This document shows, piece by piece, positions 11,587 through 23,700 of a DNA stretch of 64,000 bases; the stretch's first letter is position 1, and each line of letters begins with the position of its first letter. The stretch covers positions 25,938,628 to 26,002,627 of the forward strand of contig NC_088305.1 of NCBI RefSeq assembly GCF_032854445.1, written 5' to 3'. The notes under the pieces are model-generated. The model was not told the DNA's origin, made no database searches, and was given only the letters and a program-made list of their open reading frames with translations. This DNA comes from Liolophura sinensis. Taxonomy: Eukaryota > Mollusca > Polyplacophora > Chitonida > Chitonidae. The position numbers were made by a program, and so were the translations under genes.

Positions 11587-12215
11587 TAGCAGATCGCACC
11601 TAAAGTCGACATGTTCATGCCGTTGTACCACTGGCACGTCATGCCGAATATATCCCGCCACACCCAAATCCGACATGTTCATGGCGCTGTGCCACTGGCA
11701 TGTCATGCTGAACTCAAAATAGCGGGCCGCACACAAAGCGGACATTCTCATGGCGCTGTACCACCGTCACGACATGCTGAACTAAATATAGCGGGCCGCA
11801 CACAAAGCCGACATATTTATGGTGCTGTACCACCGTCACGTCACGCCGAACTCAATGTAGCGGACTGCTCTCAATGCCGACATCTTTATGCCGTTGTACC
11901 ATTAGCACGTCATGCCGAATTTATCCCTCCACACCCAAATCCGACATGTTCATGTCGCTGTCCCACGGGCATGTCATGCCGGACTCAAAGTAGCGGGCCG
12001 CACTCAAAGCCGACATATTCATGTCGCTGTAGCATTGTCTCGTCATGCCATTACTCATTGTAGCAGGCCGCACCCAAAGTCGACATATTCATGGCCCGCA
12101 CCCAAAGCCGACATATTCATGGCGCTATACCACTGGCACGTCATGCCGAACTCAATGTAGCGGGCCGCGCCCAAAGACCACATACTGTCACGTCATACCG
12201 AAAACACCAGACACG
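11587..12215 (+). repeat. GCGGGCCGCAC satellite downstream of copy A
   Basis: About ten units of 65-70 bases: GTAGCGGGCCGCACTCAAAG, CCGACATATTCATGGCGCTG, ACCACTGGCACGTCATGCCG. GC-rich against the surroundings. Similar arrays lie behind copies B and C. Confidence 0.75.
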
Positions 12216-14670
12216 ACAGCCTATACTCAATCACATGATACTGACACCTGGTCGACCACTACTATGTTTGTTCTTCTAAAGCTGAGTGCAAGTGAAGTGA
12301 TGCCAAGGTTCCCAGTTTTAATGTCATAGGTGTGACCCGAGTCGGTGTTGAGCCCTGGTCCTACAGCTTATGAGATAAAAGTTCAAATTAACACCATCTC
12401 AACCGATGACTGCTTCCGCATTAAGCTTGTGTCAGGTGAGAAAACGACGTGGATCCATATAGACGTCGTGTGAAAATCCCTGAAACCGTACATAATCCAA
12501 TTCCACTCGAAGAAGTTTAAGTGTTATCGCTTTCAGTGTTTACTCAAATCAGACCTGAAATCGATATTCAGCCGTTAGTTTCAGGTTATAGAGCAATTTA
12601 TTTGATTAGTGTTCTGATTTTCGTTGCCCATACATTAATGTTTGGATCAAGTAAACATGGGTAATGATTCCTAGCAATGGGTAATGAAGTCTAGCCTTTT
12701 ATGATCAACAATGAATTAGCGTCTGTTGTATAGATTTCTACCAAGGGATACCAATGCCATCACAACGCATAGACACGACGTCCAAGCCCCATTCTGACAC
12801 CATTCTAGATGTTAATCCTTACATAATGAAACATATATATATAAAACAAAACTGTTTGAATGCAAGAGAATAGCAGTTGTTTGATTTTCTTTTAATGATG
12901 GTAGAAATCGTTGACTATATATTCCAGGTAAGAAATCCTAATCCAGGGGGAAAAAGTCCATTGACTTGATTTGTATATCGGTAATGTTTGAGCCAACTTT
13001 TTACAGGTGAATACCACTCATCAGTAAGGCAAATGTAGAACAGACCCCGTAAACAATCTAAAGTCACAAAGATTTAGATTCGCGTAAATAAATCAGCTGT
13101 TCTGTTGATTAAATCTTTCATCTAAGCCACCCTCCCCCCCCTCAAAAAAAAAATAAAAACAAAAAACAAAAATTGATGTGTGTCTATATTGTTCTGAGCA
13201 CATACAAATAATCTTACGATTCAAACGTCTTAGTGCCGCCAGTATGGTGCAGAGATCCCACCATATATTTCAAATGTGTTAGTTAGTTGTGTTTTTTTTT
13301 ATAAAAGGTAAAACCCCAGACCCGAAAACCCGCCCTCCAAGAATGTAAGGATATTTGAATGTATGAATGTTATTGGTCTCCGTCATAATGAATCTTATTT
13401 GAACATTAAATGGTTTTTAACGTTAGTGATTAGTCTTAAGGTATCGCTTAGCATGTCAACAATGATTTAAGTCACTCAACAATGATTTAAGTCACTTAAT
13501 TTTCCGTGGTATTCACAGCAATAAATCGTTTTAAAATTCACTGCGCAAAACAGCATCAGTAGGTAGAAAGACATACCAGACATAAACGTGTGATCATGAA
13601 GGGTATAGGAAACATATGGACAGTTTTTAGTATTGCGGTGAATTGATGCATAATGTGGGTAATTAAGGCCGTATCAGTGAGTGCGTAGACAAATCCCGTG
13701 TCGTTGGATACTGACTCAGACTTGTAGGTAAACAATGGGGTGGGGTGTGGGGGCATTAACTGGATATGATTGAGGCGAATGATTGGGATTACAGATATGA
13801 AGAAATGAATGGAAGCATTAGCACCCGTTAGAAAGGAAGCACAGTAACAATTCAGTCGTCGATACGCTTAAAAGTGGGCTGTCAGGAACGGGAAGCAACG
13901 AGACCTAAACAAACCACAGGCGGTTACTCGTCGAAAACCTGAGGATGGCTCCATTTGTTCTTGGTGGGAAAGCGAGGGTTCGTCACTCCATGAGAACGTG
14001 ACGTCGCCACAGCCAAGTTATGGCAAGAATTCCAGCGGAAACCAAGTCGCAGAGAATGTTTTAAAATCGCAAACAACGTCACCAGGAGATGCTAATATGG
14101 GCATTCGGTCTTTCGCTGAAACTGAAGTCTCGTGATCTAGTATCAAACAAGGCTTGAAATCACTTGGGGAATGTTTAAGCAGTTGGCTACGATTTTATCA
14201 GCCCCAGCCTTCAAGCAACGCTACAACAAGTAACTTTGGAAGCAGAGGGAGTATATTATTGACACAAGAAGGAAAATATCAATACAGGAAATGTAGAACG
14301 GTTTGGAACAAAAACGACTTTGATTTCATTATTCAAGATGGCCCGACTGAGTGAAACGGATCCGTGGTACGAAACTTCTCACATCAGCAGTTTGGAATTT
14401 TAACTTGTATGTTTGTGTTTGGAGTATGTTGCCAGAAGTGGGCCATCAGTTTGGTGCAAGTCTTTGATTCGAGTTCATTCCAAATGGACAATGTAACAGG
14501 AATTGTCATGTTTGGCAAATGAGCAGAATTCTTCTAGAAGACGACTTATTCTTACTAACAAAAACACTGACCATCTGTGTTTCCGCGAATAATTTATTCA
14601 GAGCCTTGTGAATCGGATTCCTTCAAAAAGAGAAGTATATGTTTGCGGGATAGATGTTTGATGCTTCAAG
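12216..14670 (+). other. 5' flank of copy B
   Basis: Homologous to the copy A flank and nearly collinear with that of D. No other gene seen. It contains the TGACGTCG octamer and a CTTTGGAAGCAGAGGGAG block shared by all copies. Confidence 0.5.
13999..14006 (+). promoter_or_regulatory. TGACGTCG element upstream of copy B
   Basis: A CRE-like octamer about 665 bases before the exon 1 ATG, within a block that is also recognisable upstream of copies D and E. It is absent at the aligned place in A and C. A regulatory role is inferred only from conservation. Confidence 0.3.
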
Positions 14671-14734
14671 ATGGAGAGAAGACTTCTGTTGGTATTTTAT
14701 GTGATTTGTGTATTCACTGGCAATATGGCTTCAG
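14671..14734 (+). CDS. Copy B exon 1: signal peptide
   Basis: This 64-nt exon opens with ATG and encodes the same hydrophobic leader as copy A, with GNMAS in place of GNVAS. The donor is GTGAGT at 14735. Confidence 0.85.
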
Positions 14735-17700
14735 GTGAGTCTCTGATATTACATCATCAATACATTGTATGTTTACCACTGACAACATGAATTTTCGTTA
14801 CAGATTCATGAATGCCGAGGTATAAAAATGAGACAAATGAGTGTATAAATGTTGAATGTTAAATTTGATCACCGCGCAATAATTCTAGATCAGTGACGTT
14901 TAATAAATTACAGTTAACATCACTGCATTTCTTAAACCTAAATTTGCTTAATTCATGGAGGGAATTTGCTGAATTCATGGAGGGAATGTGTGGTTTGCTG
15001 AAGTTTAAACATTTACATGAACAGTTCTGGAACAAAACCCTAACTGATGTAATCTGATCAGAAACTGTTTTCCAGCGGCTACGTGTGACAATTTGCCAAT
15101 GCTCACACTGTCGTCGCCGCTCTGGTTTTACTATCTATACCTTGAGTCTTTCACTATATTGACTTCCGAAAAGCAAGTGTTTCAGGTTATGTCCAACGAC
15201 AAAAAATCCACCATTTGACATAAATGTCTGAATGGAGTCTAAGGCATCGTTGTCTTGGGTACAATTCCTAAGCCATGTAAGTGTTCAAAGATCACACGCA
15301 CAGCGAAAAGAATGAAATAACATACTCAAGACTTCAGCGTGGAGCGTGTACCTAAACGTAATTGGTGAAATACGGCATGTTGTCAATTTACCTCACGTAT
15401 GCTTTTATTTTATCTTTATTACCCAAAACCATCCACAGGTTGTTGGCAAACCGTCTCGGCGTACGAGCGCAGAGGAAGCCAGTATGAACTGGACTTGAAT
15501 TCATAGCGACCGCACTGGTGAGGAGCTCTTGCGGTATTATGCTGCGCTAGCACTCTAACCACCAGGCAACGGAGGCCACATTTATTCTTTCTATTCATAT
15601 AAATGTTTCAATAGTACTCACTGCACTCACCGTAACACCTAGGTTTTGGGAGAATAAGGAAAAAAAAAACTTAGTGATGTTGTTTACAGTATGACAATTT
15701 AGACTTTCACCTTTGTATCTTGCAGTAAGGAATCTGTTTCATAAATAACAGGAGCGCAAATGACATCTACCTAACCTTTATCTTACACACATACTTGCTG
15801 CATATATTATTTTACTCAGTTCCCTTGGTGAAGCCTAACATGTGCTGGCATTTGCCGCAAAACCTCGTGGGGACACGTTTGTCTGAGAGGTGCTATCTAC
15901 TTGTTATTTTTATTTATTTATTCTAAGATAATGCTGTCATCACCATTTGAAATTACCATACCAGACTGGCCACATATCTCAAGGTGTTATCCTCTGATAG
16001 CAAATCCGGCTAAACATACAGAACAATTTCATAACCAGATTACGTAATGTTCGCCCAGAGAAGACAATGGCGATAATGCCTATTCGGAATACTTCTACTT
16101 TGCGCTGTTATGAAATCGATTTAACAAGCGGAGATAATAGACAAGTCTGGGGTTATTGTTAGTAACGTAGTTAGTCACGTGAGTCTTTTTTGAAATGCAT
16201 TAACCTGTAAATGGGTAAAGAAAAGCGGTATATTCTATCCACAAAACAGATTTATCGGAAATCAACCAGACGTCAACAGTTTCTAATCAACGTCCACAAT
16301 GAATAGACCTTTGTTCCGGCATAGGCTTATTATAAATAAATTTGTACGTACTGTTGTAGTTTTTGATGATTGTGAAATCTTAACGAACTAATATATGCTG
16401 TTAAACTTCTGCTAAATATTTTAGCATACATCTGTCATGCTTTCACCGTCATATATATGAATTCACTAAGCCATAAATCTGTCCCACACATATCCAGAGA
16501 GGAGAAAGAGGATAGTTAGATGGGGGTTTGACATTGGAGAAGGGTGTAAGTGTAAAAGGGCATGATAACGCCACATAACTACAACCTTGATTATGTTTAC
16601 CAATACATGTGGCATCTTGCAATCCATCCGTAAACTGTTACAGAAGACATTGTGTTTATGTATATTAAATAGGGGTAAAAAGGGCTGCGTGTGCCTTTAG
16701 GGACAAGCACTAATGTGTTCAGTCGTCGATGATCAGTCGTGCCCGTTTCCCCTGACAGTGGAGATTTCTGTGGAAGCCAAATATATTTCCGTTTACTTTT
16801 GTCGGAAGCGCGCTACAGTAGGAACATTTAACCAATCAAACGGTGTATTTTTTGTCTTTTTGTCTGACTGGTATTACATGTATCATGTTGGTCGAAAACA
16901 CACAACCATCCGCAGGTTACTGGAAGGCTTTCCCACGTACGACCAGGGAGGAAACAACAAGAGTTTGGTTTGAATTCATGGCGGTCACATTAGTGAAAGG
17001 CTCTTGAATCACTGTGCTGCGGTATCAGGCTAATCTCACTGCTACAAAGGCATCGGAAGTTGAACGAGACATAAACGCCATATGTATAGAGCCTAAACAC
17101 TTTGCAGCTTTCGCTTGAAGTATCAGAAGGATGTAACTAATGCTCCGTGAATTTGTGAATCATCATCGCCAGACATGTAACTATTCCATTAATCATTAAC
17201 TTAATGAAACAATCAATGAAAAAGTCAATCAATGAAAATGCCAATCAATGAAAAAGCAAATAAATGAAACAGTCAATCAAGGGAACAGTCAACCAATGAA
17301 AAAGTCAACCAATGAAACAGTCAACCAATGAAACAGTCAATCAATGAAACAGCCAATGAATGAAACAATCAATCAATAAAACAGTCAATCAATAAAACAG
17401 TCAATCAATGAAACAGCCAATTAATGAAACAGTCAATCGACAAAACAGTCAATGAATAAAACAGTCAATCAATGAAAAAACCAATTAATGAAACAGTCAA
17501 TCAATAAAACAGTCAATCAATGAAACAGTCCTCCTCTTCCAAATCTTAAGCAGTCATTTAGTATGTCACCTACAAATAAGAACGGAACACAGAATATTTA
17601 CCATTACCATTGCTTTTCACACTTTGGCACCACAAATGTCTCATACTCAGTTATCCCCCCTTTAAATCAACAAATCAAGAAATTATTTCTTCAGGTTTTC

Positions 17701-18454
17701 AATATTTCTTTCCTGTCGCCAGGTTGCCCGTCTGTCTCTGGTACCATGAACACGTACTACCGTTTGGACACAAACACGTGTTACTATGTATGGCCCGGTC
17801 AGGCCGTATACAGTGATGCAAAATCCACGTGTACAGATAAGGGCCTTCACCTTGTACAGCTGGAAGAGGAGGATGAACAAGAATGGCTCAATGCACAAAC
17901 TAGTAAGATTTCCTTTGTTGTAGAGATTAAATTGGCTATGCTTAACTCATACTGTGTTTAATCTGTTTTGTTTACCTTGTTCAGCACTTGACTGTGGCAA
18001 TTAGATGGGCAATAAGAAAAAAAAATTCTATAAACAAATAAATCAGTGTGTTTATCAGTAAATAAGTAAAATAACATAAATAAATCAATAAATCTAAAAA
18101 TCCAAAAATTACTCGAAAACATCAAATACATCAATAAATAATTAAATATTACACTTCTACAGGTATTCAACACTGGCTGGGATTGTCAAAATCATCAGGT
18201 GTTTGGAGATGGGTGAATTCCGGGCAGATAGTGTCGAGCAGCGACACCCGATGGGCGGATACCGCTTCAGGAAATCGGGCATACAAACAAACTTCTACCA
18301 AATGGGCATCAACTTCGCCTTCCGCTTCTTATGCAGTCATCTGTGAACGTGACACGAGTAAGTTTTTCTGCAGTAGGAACAAAACAGATATGTGTAGATT
18401 GATAGACATGTGTAGATTGATGTTTAAATTGCTACTTGAACTAATTCAAAACAA

Positions 18455-18546
<92 letters not shown>

Positions 18547-21378
18547 GCGCCATGTAATCTGTAATCATTTAGAATACGAGCATTGAAATCTAACGTAAAT
18601 GTTGGAATTATTTTTGGAGAATGTAAGACGTGTTTCTAACGAGCAAAAATACTCAATAAAAATATTATGGCATTTGAAAAAAAAAAACATGTTCGAAAAT
18701 GGCCAGCGGAATCCGAGCTTGAGAACATGTGTCTGTGCTGTGAAGATCGACTTCAGCCTATTTAGCTTCTTTAGCAACTTCAGGTTAAAACCTTGAGTTT
18801 TAATGCAGGAGTTTCGAGTTCGAACTGTTTTGTCGCTGAAGGTAAAAAAGCCCCATTGCACCTATGCACCTATCAAAATGGCAGGCAACTGTCTGTGGAC
18901 ACCCACTATAACAAAAATAAATTAAACCAAATGTTGTTTCTTGTCGACGACCGATGGAAAAAATCAGAACCTGAGCGTTTGTGAACAAAATAAGTTCCTG
19001 AAGGAAAGATACGCCATGTATGCCCCCAAAACACAGCTAGACAGGCGAATGGTAAATCTTTGTCAATGAAACTTGTCTAACATTTTTTCACAAGTCACAT
19101 GATACAGTAGGACTCCTTTCAAATTTACTGAGTTCAAACTCGGAACTCCTGATGTCAGGCACAGGAGTGGTAAATTCGTTCAATCTCACTCTCGAACGTG
19201 AGAGTTTGGCCGTATTAGACGTTAGACATCACTCGTTCAGCTGTTTATTTGGTTTAACATGAAGGGCAATCACTTGCCTTCCACCATAAGGTACGGGTAT
19301 TAAAGTTGATGTAGAGGTGAATGTATGTGTGTAAGATGTAGGAAAGTTGGTCAGTTACTTGCTGGTGGCAGATGGTTTACTCTCGTTCTCGATATTCAAG
19401 AGGTGAAACTTAGACCCCTTCTGGGTGGCTCTGGCGTCTTAGGTGGGTAATCGAGTTCATCTCATTACATGCTACACACATTTCGATGACCAATGTAGTG
19501 CCAGAGCAAAGGATCTGTTGTTAGCAATCAGAGTGTCAGTTAAAGTTGTGCACCGGAGTGTACTGGAGTGTGAGTCTCAACTCTGCACCAGAGTGTACCG
19601 GAGTGTCAGCGTTAATTGTGCACCAGAGTGTACCAGAGTGTAAGTCTTAATTGTGCACCGGAGTGTACAAGGGTGTAAGTCTTAATTGTGCACCGGAGTG
19701 TACCAGAGTGTCAGCCTAAATTTTGCACCATAGACAGACTTTAACATGCAACACAACAGTGGAGCAACATGTGACAAAATGTGCTGAAAGGTTTCATTTT
19801 ATGACCTTCTTGAGACTGTGGCTGAGTCGAATTAGCTTCTTTCTTCAATCATGTCAGGATATCGCCTACAGAGTACAAAAGCCACAAAATAAATGTTCAC
19901 ATTGTGAAGATGGCTTACTCTGGATTGTTGAACATATGAAACAAACCGACAATGTGTATGTGAAATATCAGTGAGACCAACATAACCGGTAAATACCATT
20001 AAATAGGTCAATATTGCAAGTCACGTGTACGAATAACAGTGCAGTTTGTCCTACATCCCCTAAAACGTATTTTTCGATCTGAGATCTGTTTTATTCTTCC
20101 CAGCTTAACTTTCAGAAATGTTTCCGTTCACAAACTTGAAATTCCTTCTTTTAGAGCGTGCTCTCCTCAAAATATCCATACTGTACGCCACAAATGATGT
20201 TTGCTTTAATCATACAGTTTTTGCGATTTCAAACCAGCTAGTTATTTATGAATAATGAAGACAAAAATTATGTACATGTACATGGCGGAACGACAGCAAG
20301 CCAAACTTCGCTACTCGCCTTTTTCGATTCGTGTTGGCCGCAGTCGGCGCCGTCCGAAAGATAAACTTGTGGAAAGCTTTGTTTGAAAACAGGAAAATCT
20401 ACCGTACATGATCAACAGGCGATTAATAACTTTGTTGGTGGCCTAAACTCTAATTTTAGAACTAACACATGGTGCGCACTCTCATTCAGAAAGGAAGGCT
20501 TTTGACAGCGTCACGTAGAAGGGTTCCTAGATATGAAAACTATGATGATAAAGTATATTTTTTCTGTGCAGATAGGAGTAATTTGTTTTTCTTTCATTCA
20601 GATCGAACAGATGGTCAGTATTTTTAGCCACACAATATATTTTTTTCTGTATTGGTAGCAACAACAACAACATCAACAACGACGATGGCAACATCGACGA
20701 CATCCCTCTCTGCTTCACCAGACACGAGTAAGTAGGTCTTTGTATTTATTTATTCATTTGATTGGTATTTTAAGCCGTACCCAAGAATAGTTCACTTATT
20801 CACCGGCGACCAACATGTTCTGAGGAAACCGGACAGAGCCCGGAGGACACCCACGACCATCCGCAGTTTGGTGCCAGAATTTCCCACGCACGCCCGTAAA
20901 GGAATCCGGTGAGAACTAAACTTGAACTCAGAGAGAGTATATTGGTGACAGGCTCCTGGGTCATTGCGATGCCCTGGAAGGCTAAATCACTGACCACAGG
21001 GTCGCCTCGGGTGTCTGGGTCTAGTAGCGTACAGGTCGATCTGGAGTTTGCACACTAAAATGTCTTTTTTAGACAGTTTTTGAGTCTTAATACATTATGT
21101 TTGTTTTTGTAGGTGGATCATTATGTCCCGGATTTCGAAAGTTTTATTTACACAGATGCACAGAGGAGTATCTTGATACTTTACGGATCACTTCGCCTGT
21201 AAGGAGCCTATTGGACTGTGCAGTCAAATGTATAAATGACAATAGCTGTAGAGGAGTTCGTGTCGAGTTACACCGAGGACTGTGCGCTCTACTGAGTCTT
21301 TCTGTAGTGGTCAACACATGTCCTACAGACTCTGAGTGCTATCGAGTTGTTGGTGTTTCGAGGAACACAAATGATTAG
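14671..21378 (+). CDS. Copy B: secreted C-type-lectin-like / Thr-rich linker / PAN-like protein (5 exons, 257 aa)
   Basis: Exon join: 14671-14734, 17723-17902, 18163-18357, 20659-20727, 21113-21378. All splice sites are GT-AG, all introns are phase 1, and the frame is open for 257 codons. The layout matches copy A: signal peptide, a CTLD with four cysteines and WLGL, a 23-residue Thr-rich linker and a PAN-like domain. The tail is six residues longer (SRNTND after GVV-type ending), because the TAG of copy A is read through here. Cys185 (TGC at 21157-21159) replaces Tyr, and the Cys231 of copy A is absent. Intron 1 carries a minisatellite; intron 3 carries a long AT array and a short form of the CACCGGAGTGTAC satellite. 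It is likely an extracellular recognition protein; the ligand is unknown. Confidence 0.85.
17195..17532 (+). repeat. AATCAATGAAACAGTC minisatellite, copy B intron 1
   Basis: About 20 units of 16 bases (some 12 or 20). A short remnant of the same array is in copy D at 44270-44346. It is absent from A and C. Confidence 0.8.
17723..17902 (+). CDS. Copy B exon 2: N-terminal half of C-type-lectin-like domain
   Basis: 180 nt, with a GTCGCCAG acceptor and GTAAGA donor. It encodes GCPSVSG, TCYYVWPG, AKSTC and the acidic EEEDEQEWL helix. All three N-terminal cysteines are kept. Confidence 0.85.
18163..18357 (+). CDS. Copy B exon 3: C-terminal half of C-type-lectin-like domain
   Basis: 195 nt, with a TTCTACAG acceptor and GTAAGT donor. 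It encodes WLGLSK through AVICERD. An 84-bp AT repeat lies about 100 bp into the following intron. Confidence 0.85.
18461..18544. repeat. AT microsatellite, copy B intron 3
   Basis: Uninterrupted AT dinucleotides for 84 bases, about 100 bases after exon 3. Confidence 0.95.
19531..19731 (+). repeat. CACCGGAGTGTAC satellite, copy B intron 3
   Basis: Shorter version of the copy A array, about half as long. Confidence 0.75.
20659..20727 (+). CDS. Copy B exon 4: Thr-rich linker
   Basis: 69 nt, with a TTGGTAG acceptor and GTAAGT donor. It encodes Thr/Ser/Ala with one Met and ends in SASPDT. The length is identical to the exon in copies A, C and D. Confidence 0.8.
20738..21010 (-). mobile_element. 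SINE family 1 in copy B intron 4
   Basis: Orthologous insertion to the copy A intron 4 element, same orientation. Confidence 0.6.
21113..21378 (+). CDS. Copy B exon 5: PAN/apple-like domain and stop
   Basis: The 266-nt coding part ends with TAG at 21376-21378. It keeps the PAN-like CX3CX5CX11C core and has an added Cys185. Confidence 0.85.
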
Positions 21379-21462
21379 AAAACCGACTACTATTGTTTTT
21401 CTTTAAAGAGGTTTACGTGATATTTAAATTAAATTATTGTTTAATTTAACTTACATCTTTAT

Positions 21463-21468
21463 AATAAA
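21463..21468 (+). promoter_or_regulatory. Poly(A) signal, copy B
   Basis: AATAAA lies 84 bases past the stop, aligned with the signal of the other copies. The 3' UTR is shorter than in A because a short stretch is deleted. Confidence 0.6.
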
Positions 21469-22004
21469 CCAAAATCCTGTGGTTCCGAGACAGCATTTGT
21501 GATATTTTAATATGTAACTACAGGTACATGTAAATGGTAACACACGAACGAAAACCCCCGTCAAAAACATGGACAAAGATACCAACTGTAGTGCCTGTTT
21601 GCAGCACTTTGTCAACAGCAGGGACTCGATCTGCCACAAGAAGACACCGTGTATTTAAGCAAACCTAATGGCTCCTCATCTCCATGTGACTGCAAAATTG
21701 TGGAGTATGACTTATAACCTGACGGTTTCCTACATACATATATATAACACCTTTACTCGTCGCCACCCCCAATACTGACTTGTGGCTAATTAGATCTAAT
21801 ACAAGACTTACTCTCAATCTGCTCGCTTTGATCTAATCTATGTTTGTTTCCACGTTTTAAGAGCGAAGGTCAAAGGTTGAGTGGTGTGTGTCGATTTTAT
21901 TTACTTACTGATTTCTTTGATTGTTGGATAACATTATGTTAAATAATATTTCAATGAATTTTTATTAATTAAATATCTTGGCATTCGATCCGGTCTGCTA
22001 CATT

Positions 22005-22400
22005 GGGTTCGGCGTGACGTTCCAGTGAGACAGAACTATGAATATGTTGGGAATCCAGTGTAGCAGAATTCTGACATATTCCTAATACTGACTCTCTATT
22101 ACGTCATGCAGAAATCAATGTAGCAGATCGCACTCGAACCCGACATATCCATGGCGCTATAAAATTGGCACGTCATGCAGAACTCAAGGTAACGGGCCGT
22201 ACTCAAAGCCGACATATTACTGGCGCTGTCCCACAGGCACATCATGCCGAACTCAATGTAGAGCGCTGCACCCAAAGCCGACAAAAACATGCCGTTGTAC
22301 CACTTGTACGTCATGCCGAAATCAATATAGGCCGACATATTCGTGGCACTGTAACACCGGCACGTCATGCTAAACACACAATACACGACAGCCTATACTT
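22005..22400 (+). repeat. GCGGGCCGCAC satellite downstream of copy B
   Basis: About six more degenerate units of the same repeat, ending next to the gypsy fragment of unit 2. Confidence 0.7.
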
Positions 22401-22692
22401 AATCACATGATACTGACATCTGGTCGACCACTAGTATGTTTGTTTTTCTAATTCTGAGAGCAAAGCGAAGTGATGCAGAAACTTCCGATAGAAACAACAG
22501 ACGCTTAAAACCCTGGGGATTTCTTTCTTGGTTTTAGGCACTGGTTGGTCGACTATGGCTTTTATTTTGGCCCTCCGAGGTACAACTTGTCCACCTCCAA
22601 CCACATGTCCAAGATGTGTGACTGTGGCCTTGGCGAATTCACTCTTCTTCAAACTGATGACCAGTTGATGTTCTGAAAGTCGTCTAAAGAGT

Positions 22693-22965
22693 TTATTCAG
22701 GTGACGCCGAAATTTCCTTGGCCTTGTCCATCAGTGGTACTTGCCAATACCCTTTTAACAAATCTATTTTGCTGACAAATTTAGCTTTTCCAACTTTGTC
22801 AATACAATCTTCTTTGCGTGGAATGGGATATGAGTCATCATTGGTTAAGGCATTGACCTGGCGGTAATCAACGTACAGCCTGATGGAGCCATCTGGTTTG
22901 GGAATAACCACAATCAGAGAGCACCAATTACTCTGACTTGGTTCAGTGACGTTATTCCCCATCAT
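22693..22965 (-). pseudogene. pol: Gypsy reverse transcriptase fragment
   Basis: A 90-codon open frame with the first RT blocks (PKPDGSIRLYVDYRQVN and the SKIDLLKGYWQ motif). It stops before the catalytic YxDD box, which is absent, so the enzyme is dead. Confidence 0.75.
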
Positions 22966-23419
22966 GTATTCAATTTCCTGTTGTACCTTCTGGGACTTCG
23001 TAAGATTAAGCCGTTATGGACGCTGGCTGATCAGTGGTGATGACCCCACCTCCACATCATTTGTTGTTGCGTTGCTACATTCTGGTACTATTTCATTCAC
23101 TGCCAATCGCTTGTTGTGAGTGACGAACGCTACTGGCTTTTTCTCTGCTCGGTCTTCTTTCAATAGCCAACATTCTGACCTAAGATGATCTCTCTTGTGA
23201 CAGTAATGGCAAATGATCTGTGCATGTCCTTTCCTTGAGTCGGCTTTCCTTTAAATGATGGTGTAGTTTTATTTTTCTGCGGCGTCAATCAAATGTTTTT
23301 GGCTAGATCAAATCCGTGGTGAACAGAGTTGGTATTATAAGTAGCTCCTTCAGTTTTCTCCTTGCTTTCTATCTTCCTTATCCGTAAGTTATGTTCCATT
23401 TTCATCTTCCGCATTTCAC

Positions 23420-23700
23420 CGGTCCGGATAGCACAGTTGGTAGAGCGTCCGCTCCGGGATCAATCCTGGGTCGAGTCACATCTAAGACTTTAAAAGAGGA
23501 AGTTGTAACTTCCTTGCTTGGCGTTCAGCATGAAGGGAATAGTGCAACGACTGGTTGATCCGTATCAGTATAATGGCTCGGGCGGGGAGGCTTACTTGCT
23601 TTCGGTAAGTCGTCTCAGTGAAGCAGCACTAGATAAAAGAGCGGTGGAAATCCGTCCTGCAACAAGGAGGCACATTACATACACCCTAAGTATTCCTTCG
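23420..23700 (+). mobile_element. SINE family 2, second unit copy
   Basis: Same element in the same place in the unit 2 gypsy copy; duplicated with it rather than newly inserted. Confidence 0.55.

Larger units (their letters stand above)
1..22478. repeat. Segmental duplication, unit 1 (gypsy fragment, copy A, copy B)
   Basis: The order gypsy fragment, copy A, 3' satellite, copy B, 3' satellite is repeated in the next unit with an offset of about 22.7-22.96 kb (exon 1: A to C 22676, B to D 22959). The left end lies outside the window. Confidence 0.75.

Noticed and set aside
11611-12329. Overlapping His/Arg-rich frames up to 150 codons downstream of copy A
   Set aside because: They are translations of the approximately 68-bp satellite in several frames; no start context or conserved frame across copies.
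17195-17532. Regular 16-base repeat resembling a CRISPR array
   Set aside because: There are no unique spacers; it is a minisatellite in an animal intron.
18183-18557. 124-codon frame ending in a Tyr-Ile repeat
   Set aside because: It is exon 3 of copy B read through its splice donor into the AT microsatellite; the donor GTAAGT is intact.
19790-19974. Frame with CSHCEDGLLWIVEHMKQ in copy B intron 3, also open in copies A and C
   Set aside because: Considered as a cryptic exon because A and C have a TTCTTTCTTCAG acceptor-like site. Most differences between copies change the amino acid and B lacks the acceptor, so purifying selection is not evident.
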